Translations under genes and position numbers: made by a program
NCBI RefSeq assembly: GCF_002879865.1
Contig: NZ_PNXY01000020.1
Location: 62,001-126,000, forward strand
Direction of reading: 5' to 3'
Source: Paraburkholderia rhynchosiae
Lineage (GTDB): Bacteria > Pseudomonadota > Gammaproteobacteria > Burkholderiales > Burkholderiaceae
Length of the DNA stretch: 64,000 nt
Notes under the pieces: model-generated
The model's input: the letters and a program-made list of their open reading frames with translations, nothing else
The model's database searches: none
Told to the model about the DNA's origin: nothing
Part shown: positions 51,663-60,180 of the stretch, in pieces
Position numbering within the stretch: the first letter of the stretch is position 1
How the letters are laid out: each line of letters begins with the position of its first letter

Positions 51663-52847
51663 TTAGAACGACGTCAGCATGCCGAGTTGGGTCACAGACT
51701 GTACCTTTCCGCTGGACACGATGTTGCCGATTTCGGCAGCGTACGCGCCGTTCGTGTGCTGATACACGCTCGTCAGATAGATCTTCGTGCGCTTGCTGAG
51801 CGAGTACGTTGCTTGCAGCGCGGCCTGATTGACGCGAACATTCTTTAGCAAATCGTTGCCGAATTCGTATGTGTACGTCGCTCCCAAATTTAACGCCGGC
51901 GTGATGTCGTAACCTGCGCCAGCCGCCGCTGCCGAGATGCGCGCGCCTGTGAACGTGTTGCGTGCCTGAGCGTACAGACCCGTAACCGCCAGTTCACCGA
52001 ATTTCGAGCGGATGCCTGCCGTCAGGTTGGCCAATCCACTGTGACCGCCATTGACCGGCAGATAATTCTGAACCGTATAGACGACGGCTGCGCGCGTGAC
52101 GCCGCGACGGTACATCAGCGACGCGCTTTTGCCCGAGCTGTTGTCAAAGTCCCCAGGTGTACCGCCGAAGCTGTACATCAGCCCGCCAGAGAAACCACGG
52201 AAGTCATCGCTCACGAATTTGACGGCACTTCCCATACGCTTGCCACCGACGCGATCCCAGTCGATCGCGGCAAGGCCCGTCGCGTTATTGATGGGCGCGA
52301 ACGGTCCATTCACGATCGAGCCCGCAATGGCTGCGCCGCGCACGCCGAGCAGATCCGCACCGAAAGATCCCGTTCGGAAGTTAAGCATCCCACCCGCGAT
52401 ACCGGTGGCGGGGTCGATGCCGGTGATCAGGAAGTCGTCAAAGGCGAAATCGTTCTGACGACCGAGACGCAGATCACCGATGCCGCTTTCGCCTATGCCG
52501 ACCCATGAGGAGTTCTCGAACATCGCGCCACGCGATTGTGGATCGAGGCCCCCAGTGCTGAGACTGATCATCGAATCGAGACTGAACGTCGCGCGCATTC
52601 CATTGCCCAAATCTTCCCGCCCACGGAAGAAGAACTTCGACGGGAAGATCGCCGAGTCCTGCATCTGGAGGAGACGACTGCCGTTCGAGTTGCTGTACAC
52701 AGCAACACCTTCATCGAGCAGTCCACCAATCGTGACGCTGCCGCTGCCGCTGCTCTGTGCGTGAGCGCTACCCGTGGCGAGAACGCAAAGACCGACGACC
52801 GCGGAAATTGCGACCCTCCGAGACCGTTTCGTTGATACCCTATTCAT
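51663..52847 (-). CDS. Outer-membrane porin of the aromatic cluster
   Basis: A 394-residue porin with a long signal peptide (basic leader NRVSTKRSRR, then VAISAVVGLCVLATGSAHA) and a mature start 'QSSGSGSVTIGGLLDEGVAV'. Conserved parts are 'FFFRGREDLGNGMRATFSLD', 'SWVGIGESGIGDLRLGRQND' and the last strand ending in Phe (QLGMLTSF). It is more divergent from the other two porins in the window than they are from each other. The ATG at 52847 is favoured over a GTG two codons earlier because AGGAGAGG precedes it at a normal distance. It is probably the uptake channel for the aromatic substrate. Confidence 0.88.
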   Translation of the reverse strand: MNRVSTKRSRRVAISAVVGLCVLATGSAHAQSSGSGSVTIGGLLDEGVAVYSNSNGSRLLQMQDSAIFPSKFFFRGREDLGNGMRATFSLDSMISLSTGGLDPQSRGAMFENSSWVGIGESGIGDLRLGRQNDFAFDDFLITGIDPATGIAGGMLNFRTGSFGADLLGVRGAAIAGSIVNGPFAPINNATGLAAIDWDRVGGKRMGSAVKFVSDDFRGFSGGLMYSFGGTPGDFDNSSGKSASLMYRRGVTRAAVVYTVQNYLPVNGGHSGLANLTAGIRSKFGELAVTGLYAQARNTFTGARISAAAAGAGYDITPALNLGATYTYEFGNDLLKNVRVNQAALQATYSLSKRTKIYLTSVYQHTNGAYAAEIGNIVSSGKVQSVTQLGMLTSF

Positions 52848-52935
52848 CTTCACCTCTCCTGTTGTTTATTAGTACACCTATTGTTTATGCGGATGGCATT
52901 TGTTTTTGATGTCTCCTACGCCTGGAATTATGAAA

Positions 52936-53490
52936 TTAGTCGTACCCCCAGTTAGATATCCAGAGAAGATCATGAAAATCGACGGCTTTATTAGTCTGGA
53001 ATTCGCCGTAGGAGCCTTGCGAATACAACAAGGGGGTCGAAGATCCTACATTCGATGCGACGGCTTCCACATGCCCGAAAATGACGTCATGCGTGCCAAC
53101 TTGCATCACTCGCTCAACGCTACAGTCGAAGTTCACCATAGCCGTGGCAAGCGCCGGGGCGCCAGTCCTGAGCCGGCTCCAGGTCCCAGCCTGGAATTTT
53201 TCGTGAGGCAAAAGAGGGCGCGAAAAGCGCTGCGCAAGGTCCTGTTCGGTTCGCGGCAAAACGTTGACAACGAAGTGGCCGGTCGCCTGTATGTGAGCAA
53301 GTGATGAGTTCGTTCGATTGATACAGACGAGCAAGAAGGGGGGGACTGCGCTTACTGATGTCACTGCCGTTGCTGTCATGCCAGCAAGCGGACCGTCAGC
53401 GTCAGAGCCCGTGGTGATCAGGCATACGTGCCCGGTAAGACATCGCATGGCACGTTTGAATTCAGCTTCTTCGATGCTCAATTTCGTCAC
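52936..53490 (-). CDS. Flavin reductase, small component of a two-component monooxygenase (HpaC/HsaB-like)
   Basis: About 184 residues of the flavin reductase-like FMN-binding family: 'FKRAMRCLTGHVCLITTGSD', 'GPLAGMTATAVTSVSAVPPF', 'LLVCINRTNSS' and 'GHFVVNVLPRTEQDLAQRFS'. It reduces FAD or FMN with NAD(P)H for a partner oxygenase. The oxygenase is very likely the acyl-CoA dehydrogenase-fold protein encoded at 60181 on the other strand. The start is uncertain: GTG at 53490 is used, while TTG codons at 53481 and 53523 are in frame and no strong ribosome site is seen. Confidence 0.82.
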   Translation of the reverse strand: MTKLSIEEAEFKRAMRCLTGHVCLITTGSDADGPLAGMTATAVTSVSAVPPFLLVCINRTNSSLAHIQATGHFVVNVLPRTEQDLAQRFSRPLLPHEKFQAGTWSRLRTGAPALATAMVNFDCSVERVMQVGTHDVIFGHVEAVASNVGSSTPLLYSQGSYGEFQTNKAVDFHDLLWISNWGYD

Positions 53491-53526
53491 TAACCATGAA
53501 AATTGTTCGGACAGGAAGCACAAGGA

Positions 53527-53546
53527 GTGGCGACTCTACACGCCAC
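53527..53546 (-). repeat. Hairpin between the aldolase gene and the flavin reductase gene
   Basis: GTGGCG at 53527-53532 and CGCCAC at 53541-53546 are exact reverse complements with an 8-nt loop, and flanking bases partly extend the pairing. It lies in the 83-115 bp leader between two leftward genes and may modulate expression of the reductase. Confidence 0.35.
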
Positions 53547-53606
53547 CACCCCTTGTGAGCACCTCGTGAACACGTTGTGAGACACAATTACGTCTCAGCT
53601 TCGGCA

Positions 53607-54275
53607 TTACTGCCAGCCGAAAATACTGAGCGTGCTTTCGCCAGCCTTAAGTCGTTTCAATTGATCTGCTTCTGCCGCTTCGCGCGCTTCTGAGGCCGCG
53701 ATAGCCCGAGATACATCTTCGCGAGGAATGCAGACGACACCATCTTCGTCGCCGACAATGAGATCACCCGCATTCACAGTCACCTCGCCAAATCGGGTAG
53801 GCGCGTTGATCCAGCCACGCGCACCGAAGTCCTTGCCGGTGCCCCTGATACACAGTCCACGGGCGAATACCGGGAAGCCGATCAAGGACAGCAACCGACG
53901 GTCACGAACACAGCCGTTAATGACGAGGCCCGCGAGGCCGCGAACCTTCGCGGCCGTTGACATGATTTCGCCCCAGTAGCCATGTTCATATACATCGCTC
54001 ACGGACACGACCAAAACATCACCTGGTTTCGCTAAATAAATCGCACGGTGAAGCCACAGGTTATCGCCGCCCGGCGAATGAACCGTCACGGCGGGGCCGC
54101 AAATCTTGAAATCCGGAGCCACAGGCTGGATTGCAGCAGGAAGCGCGCCGATTTTTCCGGCCGCTTCGTGCAGCGTTGCAGACGGCAATTTACCTGCCGC
54201 CTGGATCAGTTCGATGTTCGGCCGCTGCATATCGGGACGCGTGGTCTCTTCAGGATTGAAGCGCGGTTCAGTCAT
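53607..54275 (-). CDS. RraA-like aldolase, paralog 1 (4-carboxy-4-hydroxy-2-oxoadipate/HMG aldolase type)
   Basis: A 222-residue protein of the RraA/class II pyruvate aldolase family. The active-site signature is complete: 'YWGEIMSTAAKVRGLAGLVI' then 'NGCVRDRRLL', giving the G-x20-R-D pattern where Arg and Asp bind pyruvate and divalent metal. 'VVSVSDVYEHGYWGE' resembles true CHA aldolases (LigK/ProA), more so than the other two paralogs. It would cleave 4-carboxy-4-hydroxy-2-oxoadipate to pyruvate and oxaloacetate. Its start overlaps the next gene by 4 bp. Confidence 0.85.
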   Translation of the reverse strand: MTEPRFNPEETTRPDMQRPNIELIQAAGKLPSATLHEAAGKIGALPAAIQPVAPDFKICGPAVTVHSPGGDNLWLHRAIYLAKPGDVLVVSVSDVYEHGYWGEIMSTAAKVRGLAGLVINGCVRDRRLLSLIGFPVFARGLCIRGTGKDFGARGWINAPTRFGEVTVNAGDLIVGDEDGVVCIPREDVSRAIAASEAREAAEADQLKRLKAGESTLSIFGWQ

Positions 54276-54949
54276 GCTGCACCCTCGATGTTGCGTGTTT
54301 GCAGTTGATGGTACTTGAACTGCTTACGCGCTTCGTCGAGTCGCATGCCTGAGGCGACCGCTGCACGAATTGCTCTTTCCGCTGCGTCGATTTCTTCTGC
54401 GGCGGCCAACACGCGTTCTTCATGTTCCTTAGGAATTGAAACCACGCCATCAGCGTCGCCACGTAGGAGGTCGCCCGGCGCAATGCGCACGTCGCCGATG
54501 TTGACCGGTATGTTGGTGGCCTCCACCTGCACTCGATCTTTGCCCGTGCGCATCCAGTTGTCCTTCGAGAACACCGGATAGCCTAGTGACAGGCAGAGGT
54601 GAACGTCGCGGTTGATACCGTCGATTACGGTACCGGCAATGCCGCGTCGATGTGCAATTTCCGTCAGGATGTCGCCCCAGACGGTCGCGTCGGTGCGGCC
54701 ACCGTTGTCGAGCACGATCACGCTGCCCGGCGGCACGTCGTCGATGAAGTCACCCACGGTGCCAGCGGGCGATGCGGCGGGGCCGTAGAGAATCGTGAAT
54801 GCGCGGCCAGCCATGCTGAACGACGAATCACGGGCCTTGATCCTGGAGCACTGACCGTTCAGGCCGAGGCGATCCAGTGCGTCGCTCAGGGTCGCCGTTT
54901 CGAGTTTCGCTGCGCGCGCAACGTTCTGGTCTTGTGGGGTTTCAGACAT
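54272..54949 (-). CDS. RraA-like protein, paralog 2
   Basis: About 225 residues of the RraA/aldolase family with 'TATLSDALDRLGLNGQCSRI' at the start and the signature 'VWGDILTEIAHRRGIAGTVI' then 'DGINRDV', which keeps the Arg-Asp pair. The C-terminal tail is longer than in paralog 3 (LDEARKQFKYHQLQTRNIEG). The ATG at 54949 lies 7 nt after GGAGG; an ATG one codon earlier (54952) overlaps the upstream stop. Substrate is unknown. It differs strongly from its neighbours, so it is an old paralog rather than a recent duplication. Confidence 0.85.
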   Translation of the reverse strand: MSETPQDQNVARAAKLETATLSDALDRLGLNGQCSRIKARDSSFSMAGRAFTILYGPAASPAGTVGDFIDDVPPGSVIVLDNGGRTDATVWGDILTEIAHRRGIAGTVIDGINRDVHLCLSLGYPVFSKDNWMRTGKDRVQVEATNIPVNIGDVRIAPGDLLRGDADGVVSIPKEHEERVLAAAEEIDAAERAIRAAVASGMRLDEARKQFKYHQLQTRNIEGAA

Positions 54950-54951
54950 CA

Positions 54952-55614
54952 TCAATCCTCCAGCATGAATTCGTAATTGCCACCCATCACTTCGCTGATG
55001 GGGGTACCTGCCAGGACAGCCTTCGCCATGAGGGCTTCGCGGGCCACGATCGATTCGGCGGTTTCAACCACGCGTGCAACGTCGGCGGCACGAATAAAGA
55101 CGATGGCACTGCTGTCAGCGATCACATAGTCACCGGCCTCGACTGCAGTACCGAAGGCTTCAACTGGGATGTTCACACCCTTTTCGACGATGCGACCACG
55201 GGCAGTGCGTGCGGTGAATGCGTTTGTGAACACCGGCAAATCCATTTCGCGTGACTCATCGATATCGCGAACCGGGCCGTCAGCGATCACGCCAGCGATA
55301 CCGCGAACCTTGGCACCCAGCGAGAGCATGCCGCCCCAGCTACCGGCCTCGACGCCCGTGCGTTGCTCCACCACGATCACGTCGTCCGGACCACCGAGTT
55401 CGATGGCGGTCGTACCTAGGTGACGCGGCGGTCCCGGCGGCGGGGCGCCTACGCCGAGCTTCATGGTGATGGCGCGCCCTGCGATACGCTTGGTGCCCGA
55501 TGCCTGTGCGACACCGCTCACTACACCCGTCAAACCGAGTTTGTCTAGCGCATCGGACACGGCGCAGCAGTCCAGCCTACGAAGGCGATGGACGAATTCG
55601 TCTTTGCTTTTCAT
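54952..55614 (-). CDS. RraA-like protein, paralog 3
   Basis: A 220-residue RraA-family protein starting 'FVHRLRRLDCCAVSDALDKL' with signature 'SWGGMLSLGAKVRGIAGVIA' then 'DGPVRDI', again with the Arg-Asp pair. 'GAPPPGPPRHLGTTAIELGG' replaces the more usual active-site entry loop. It directly follows the extradiol dioxygenase gene (19-bp gap) and overlaps or abuts paralog 2, so all three are cotranscribed. It may act on a pathway intermediate as aldolase, decarboxylase or tautomerase (inference). Confidence 0.85.
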   Translation of the reverse strand: MKSKDEFVHRLRRLDCCAVSDALDKLGLTGVVSGVAQASGTKRIAGRAITMKLGVGAPPPGPPRHLGTTAIELGGPDDVIVVEQRTGVEAGSWGGMLSLGAKVRGIAGVIADGPVRDIDESREMDLPVFTNAFTARTARGRIVEKGVNIPVEAFGTAVEAGDYVIADSSAIVFIRAADVARVVETAESIVAREALMAKAVLAGTPISEVMGGNYEFMLED

Positions 55615-55633
55615 GGATTCAGTTATCCTCTGC

Positions 55634-56632
55634 TCACGCTTGCGGCTTCCAGTACACGAACCCCATCGCGTTGCCGGTGCCGGCTTCGCTTCGATAGCAG
55701 GGCACGTAATCGACCACCGTCATGTCGAAACCGATTTCGTCCATCACGCCCGCGACAGGAATCCAGTTCTTGATCTCCGATGTGCCAGCCTGGAAAATCT
55801 CTTCGCCAAGGGCGAAGACTGGCGCGAAGTCGTGGTTCTTCATGGCGTTGAGGATCAAGTTGTCAACGCGCTCATCGATGACGAAGTGCGTCAGACCACC
55901 CGATGCAATGACAGCAACTCGTGCATCGCTATCCCACGACTGAATGGCACGACCGACCGAGCGGCCGAACGCGTGACAACGCTTGACTGTGGGCTGATTC
56001 GGCGGGTAGAACGTGTTGACGAGCACCGGCACAGTCGGGATCACCTGATCTTTCATCAACTGACGGAAGACGAACCCGAACGCGTGGGGCGTTTCATGTT
56101 CCGACAGGCGCTGGAGAGCGGCAACGTCAAAGTCGTCGGCTATGGCGCTCTTGATAATGTGCTTCGCGAGTTCGGGAACGCCGTCGTAGCTTGCGGTGTC
56201 CGGCATATAGCCAGGCATCGCATGACGGACGCCCGGAGGCATGGTCTGAAGCTTCTCGTGGCTGATCATGTTATTCACGATGGTCGGACCACACATGACG
56301 CTGAGTGCCGGGATGCAATCAGCGTCGAAAATCTCCATCTGATCATTGCCCACAATCACAACGACGTCCGGCCTGGCTTCTGCAAGAACCCGCGCCATCT
56401 CCTCGATCGCGGCCAAACATTGGGCGTGTCGAGCCTTCCAGACGTTGAGCGTGACCTGTTCCGAGAGGTTTTCGGCACGCCGATAGTCAACAAGTTCATC
56501 GAAGGACCACTCGCGGCCTTCGAAGTGATGCTTGCTCAGTCGATCGTCGGACACGCGAGCGCCCCATGTCTCGGGCGGCGTCACCAGCATGGGGCCGTGC
56601 GACGTTCCCATTCCGAGTACGATTCTTGCCAT
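55634..56632 (-). CDS. Class III extradiol ring-cleavage dioxygenase, LigB family
   Basis: A 332-residue LigB-type catalytic subunit. The first metal ligand is seen as H12 in 'MGTSHGPMLVTPP', the same number as in LigB. The second LigB ligand, His in a 'YNDH' motif, corresponds here to 'VGNDQMEIF', where Gln takes the His position. The catalytic-His region 'SEHETPHAFGFVFRQL' and the C-terminal 'SGGLTHFVIDERVDN', with a candidate Glu ligand, follow. It should cleave a catecholic ring (protocatechuate-, gallate- or related type) next to the diol. A LigA-like small subunit is not visible. Confidence 0.85.
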   Translation of the reverse strand: MARIVLGMGTSHGPMLVTPPETWGARVSDDRLSKHHFEGREWSFDELVDYRRAENLSEQVTLNVWKARHAQCLAAIEEMARVLAEARPDVVVIVGNDQMEIFDADCIPALSVMCGPTIVNNMISHEKLQTMPPGVRHAMPGYMPDTASYDGVPELAKHIIKSAIADDFDVAALQRLSEHETPHAFGFVFRQLMKDQVIPTVPVLVNTFYPPNQPTVKRCHAFGRSVGRAIQSWDSDARVAVIASGGLTHFVIDERVDNLILNAMKNHDFAPVFALGEEIFQAGTSEIKNWIPVAGVMDEIGFDMTVVDYVPCYRSEAGTGNAMGFVYWKPQA

Positions 56633-56659
56633 GATTTCTAGTCCTGTGTGCGCCGGGGA

Positions 56660-57673
56660 TTATTCGTAATCCGCAAGATCAAGCTTGAACAGATCGCGGG
56701 CGTTGCCGAAGAAAATCTTGTCTTTCTCTTCCTGCGACAGCCAGTCGAAGCCCTGAATAAACGGTTTGATGTCGTCGAACGTGGTATCCGTTGCCGGGTT
56801 GATCGCCGAACCGACGCCCGGGCACTCGGCGCCGAACAGGCAGCGATCCGCACCAACAGTCTTGATCAGCAGACGCAGCGACTCTTCCGAATAGAGCACG
56901 GTGTCGTAGTACAGATTGCGCATGCCGTCGAGGAAGTTCCGGCCGGCGCGCGAAGCGCCCGACTGGAAGCGGCCAATCTGGTAGGGCACCGAACCGCCGC
57001 CGTGCGAGACCATCACCTTCAGATTCGGGAAATCCTTGAACACGTTCGAATTGACGAGGCCGAACACGGCGATAGTTTCTTCGTTGATGAAGTGAACGGT
57101 GTAGGGCGTGCGGGCCGAGTGCGAGCCGGTTGCGTGGATGTGCGCGGGAACGTCGAGTTCGCACAGCTTTTCGTACAGCGGGTACCAGTAGCGGTCGCCC
57201 AGAGCCGGTGCTTCGCTGCCGTTGTTTTCGAACGGGTCGGGGTTGAGCAGCACGCCCTTGAAGCCTAGCTCCTTGACGCAGCGTTCGAGTTCCGGCAGCA
57301 CGACTTCAATCGGGTCACCCGCGACTTGCGGCAGCCCGCCGATACCGATGAAGCGCTTCGGGAGAAGTTTGACCGTGCGCGAGATGATGTTGTTCGTTTC
57401 TTCGGTGAACCAGTGCACGAGTTTGCCCGGCTTCTGGCTATGCATCATCTGGAACGGACGCGGCGACAGCAACTGAACGTTCGTGCCCACGCGGTCAAGC
57501 ATGTCGATGTGGCCGACGGGCGCCATTTCCTTGCGGTTGGCATAGTGCAGGATTTCTTCGTCGGTCACTTCGGGCATCTTGCGACCGTGCTCGCCGCGAT
57601 GGGAGAGGATGTGCGCTTTGTAGACCCAGAGTTCGGCGGGCGGGCTGACGTGGCCGTGGCAATCGATAATCAC
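56660..57673 (-). CDS. Amidohydrolase-family hydratase, 4-oxalomesaconate hydratase (LigJ)-like
   Basis: A 337-residue TIM-barrel protein of the amidohydrolase-2 family. It begins with the metal motif 'MIIDCHGHVSPP', contains 'ALGDRYWYPLYEKLCELDVP' and 'AHIHATGSHS', 'KVMVSHGGGSVPYQIGRF' and 'CLFGAECPGVGSAINPATD'. This sequence pattern is that of LigJ-type 4-oxalomesaconate hydratases rather than typical decarboxylases. It would hydrate the ring-cleavage product to 4-carboxy-4-hydroxy-2-oxoadipate, the substrate of RraA-type aldolases encoded in the same operon. It lies 27 bp before the dioxygenase gene. Confidence 0.85.
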   Translation of the reverse strand: MIIDCHGHVSPPAELWVYKAHILSHRGEHGRKMPEVTDEEILHYANRKEMAPVGHIDMLDRVGTNVQLLSPRPFQMMHSQKPGKLVHWFTEETNNIISRTVKLLPKRFIGIGGLPQVAGDPIEVVLPELERCVKELGFKGVLLNPDPFENNGSEAPALGDRYWYPLYEKLCELDVPAHIHATGSHSARTPYTVHFINEETIAVFGLVNSNVFKDFPNLKVMVSHGGGSVPYQIGRFQSGASRAGRNFLDGMRNLYYDTVLYSEESLRLLIKTVGADRCLFGAECPGVGSAINPATDTTFDDIKPFIQGFDWLSQEEKDKIFFGNARDLFKLDLADYE

Positions 57674-57730
57674 TTAGATGTCTCCTAACTTAACGTGAGA
57701 TGATGGCGAACAGGTCGCCCGGTGTTTTAC

Positions 57731-58690
57731 CTAGAGATCGAGCACGAGGCGATCACTCTTACAGCCGGAACAGCAGATGATCATTGTCTTGTTAGCAGCC
57801 TTTTCGGGCTCTGACAAAATGGCGTCGCGGTGATCTGGCTCACCTTCGAGCACGCGAACTTCACACGCTCCGCATACGCCTTCTTCGCAGGAGTACGAAA
57901 CTGATACGCCCGCTTCGCGGACGACGCTGAGAATCGTTTTACCCTGCGGCACCGTCAGCGTTTTTCCGCTCTTGCGCAATTCGACGACGAAGTTGCCATC
58001 AAGCGCCGCTGCTTGCTTCGCGGTGAAATATTCGACGTGGACTTGCTCGAGAGGAAGCGCGGCACACGCGACTTCGAACGCTTCGAGCATCGGGCCGGGG
58101 CCGCAGCAGTAGAAGTGAGCGTTCCTGCCTTCGCGCTTCACGATATCTGCGATATTGAGGAACCTGCCGGTTTCAGCATCGACGTGAACGAGGGCGTGCT
58201 CGAACGTCTTCAGTTCTTCAGCGAAAGCGACGTCAACACGTTCACGACACGAATAATAGATACGCGGTGATTGTCCGAGTTCTTTCAGACGGCGCGCCAT
58301 GCACAGGATAGGGGTAATACCAATACCACCGGCAACGAGAACTGTGTGAGCGGCGTCTTCGTTGAGGGGGAAGTTATTGCGCGGTGCTTCTACCGTCACC
58401 AGATCGCCAACGCGCATCGTTTGATGCATGTAACTCGAGCCACCCCGCGATTGCGGATCCAGTTTGACCCCGATCACATACGAACGCTGTGTCAGGCTGT
58501 TGCTCGATTCCAGCAGCGAGTACTGACGCATCAGACCATTCGCTAACACCACTCCAACGTGTGAGCCGGGTTCAGCCGCAGGCAGCAGATTGCCCTGTGG
58601 GTCTTCGAATGTGAAGGCCGAGGTATTCCGGGCCAGATAGTTAATCGCCGTCAGACGCAGCGTCATCACTTCATTCAGATGCTCGTTCAT
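57731..58690 (-). CDS. Phthalate dioxygenase reductase-type electron transfer protein
   Basis: A 319-residue reductase of the class IA type. An N-terminal flavin domain (RQYSLLESSN) is followed by an NAD(P)H domain (VLVAGGIGITPILCMARRL; YCCGPGPMLEAFEVA). A C-terminal plant-type [2Fe-2S] domain completes it (SYSCEEGVCGACEVRVLEG, last Cys in the IICCSGC region). It supplies electrons to a two-component Rieske oxygenase, probably the one at 61738. The frame is open to 58765; the ATG at 58690 directly follows TGGAGGTGAC. It is the first gene of the leftward operon. Confidence 0.9.
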   Translation of the reverse strand: MNEHLNEVMTLRLTAINYLARNTSAFTFEDPQGNLLPAAEPGSHVGVVLANGLMRQYSLLESSNSLTQRSYVIGVKLDPQSRGGSSYMHQTMRVGDLVTVEAPRNNFPLNEDAAHTVLVAGGIGITPILCMARRLKELGQSPRIYYSCRERVDVAFAEELKTFEHALVHVDAETGRFLNIADIVKREGRNAHFYCCGPGPMLEAFEVACAALPLEQVHVEYFTAKQAAALDGNFVVELRKSGKTLTVPQGKTILSVVREAGVSVSYSCEEGVCGACEVRVLEGEPDHRDAILSEPEKAANKTMIICCSGCKSDRLVLDL

Positions 58691-58809
58691 GTCACCTCCA
58701 GAATCGTAGAACGCGGAGAACGGCGCAAACGGTGCGCAAGTAATACACATACGCTTCCTCGTCACAAATGCCTTGCGCCCGAATTACGCTGCACGAACGC
58801 TGCTGTGCA

Positions 58810-58838
58810 TTGACGCGTAATTCTTTTTTGCATATTAT
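58810..58838 (+). promoter_or_regulatory. Sigma70-type promoter for the rightward aromatic operon
   Basis: TTGACG at 58810-58815 and TATTAT at 58833-58838 are separated by exactly 17 bp, a near-consensus promoter. It reads rightward into the beta-propeller gene, 130 bp before its start codon. The 277-bp divergent region also serves the leftward reductase gene. AGTC at about 58851 and GACT at about 58863 form loose inverted half-sites just downstream. Confidence 0.65.
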
Positions 58839-58967
58839 TTAGTCTAGCCAGAAAAAAGTCAAAGACTCTTCGGCGCGAACCGCACTGAGGTGCAACGGCG
58901 AAGGCGGTAAAGACTGTGTTTCTGACGAAAACCGGCGAGATAACAGGGTATTCCCCTAGGAGGAGAG

Positions 58968-60110
58968 ATGATCGCAGTTCTGACCACCAACGGTGGAACC
59001 GTGACGCACGGTGAAGGTCCGGCAACGACACTGTTGGTCGCAACGATTCGGGGCATGCTGGTGTTCGAGCGTGTCGACGCCGGCGCGCCGTGGAACCTGA
59101 CGCGCAAGGCGCTCGAAGATCGCCATGTGAGCGCGCTGCTCTATGTGCCGAAAGCCGGTCTGCTTTTCGCGGGTGCGCACGGACAAGGGGGCCTGTCGGT
59201 CAGCAAGGATTTGGGCGTGACGTGGGAAGCATGCAATAACGGCATCGACAGCACGCACATCTATACGATGGCTCAGCAAGAGCGTGATGGTCGCACGGTG
59301 CTATTTCTGGGCACTGAGCCGTCCGCACTCTATCGAAGCGATGACGTCGGAGCTACCTGGGTCGAAATCCGCGAGATGATGAAGGTCCCGGATCAGGACA
59401 AGTGGACGTTTCCACCGCCCCCGCATGTGGCACACGTGAAGAACATCGCGTTTCACCCTGCCGAACCCGAAACACTCTATGTCTGTATCGAGCAGGGCGC
59501 GCTTCTCAAGACGGTCGATGACGGCAAGACATGGACCGAGCCGCGCAGCTACGAATCGGAAAACGACAAGTTTTACCACGACAACCACCGCGTGCAGATT
59601 CGCCCGTCAAATCCTGCGCAGATGTTCATGTGCGGCGGTGAAGGCCTGCACTACAGCGCAGACGGGGGCGAGACCTGGGCTCACCTGATGACGCGTCAAG
59701 ACGCCATCGGCTATCCCGACGCAATGTTCATCGATCCGCGAAACGAAAACGTGATCTACCTCGGCGGGCCGGGTAATGCCCCGCGTGACTGGGGAGCGCG
59801 GAAGTCGGCGAACGCAACGGTTCTGCGCAGCACCGATGGCGGCGTTACCTGGGAACACATGCGTAACGGTATGCCCGAAGAAGTGATCGGCAACATCGAA
59901 GGCATGGGTCTGTACCACTGGGACGACAAGATCATGCTCATCGCCGGTACGGCGACGGGTGAGATCTACGCGACGGAAAACGACGGCGAGAGCTGGTACA
60001 CGATTTCCGATGACGTGCCGCCGATTTCAAAGGGGGGGCACTATCGCTGGTTCCTCGACGCCAAGGAGCGCATGAACGTCGAAGGCCGTTACGCTCGCAA
60101 CCAGCACTGA
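58968..60110 (+). CDS. Cytoplasmic Asp-box (BNR) beta-propeller protein of unknown role
   Basis: A 380-residue protein made of repeats with Asp-box motifs (S-x-D-x-G-x-T/S-W). I count six: residues about 79-86 (SKDLGVTW), 124-131 (SDDVGATW), 182-189 (TVDDGKTW), 230-237 (SADGGETW), 288-295 (STDGGVTW) and 337-343 (ENDGESW). This fits a six-bladed propeller as in sialidases. There is no signal peptide, so it is predicted to be cytoplasmic. The start follows AGGAGGAGAG at ideal distance. It is the first gene of the rightward operon. Its job in aromatic metabolism is unknown: ring-product lactonase, chaperone and binding protein are all possible. Confidence 0.82.
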   Translation: MIAVLTTNGGTVTHGEGPATTLLVATIRGMLVFERVDAGAPWNLTRKALEDRHVSALLYVPKAGLLFAGAHGQGGLSVSKDLGVTWEACNNGIDSTHIYTMAQQERDGRTVLFLGTEPSALYRSDDVGATWVEIREMMKVPDQDKWTFPPPPHVAHVKNIAFHPAEPETLYVCIEQGALLKTVDDGKTWTEPRSYESENDKFYHDNHRVQIRPSNPAQMFMCGGEGLHYSADGGETWAHLMTRQDAIGYPDAMFIDPRNENVIYLGGPGNAPRDWGARKSANATVLRSTDGGVTWEHMRNGMPEEVIGNIEGMGLYHWDDKIMLIAGTATGEIYATENDGESWYTISDDVPPISKGGHYRWFLDAKERMNVEGRYARNQH

Positions 60111-60180
60111 CCGGCAGTTAAACAGATTATCTGCACGGCGGGGCATCGCCCTGACGCGGCAAGTCTTACAGGAGAAGTTT

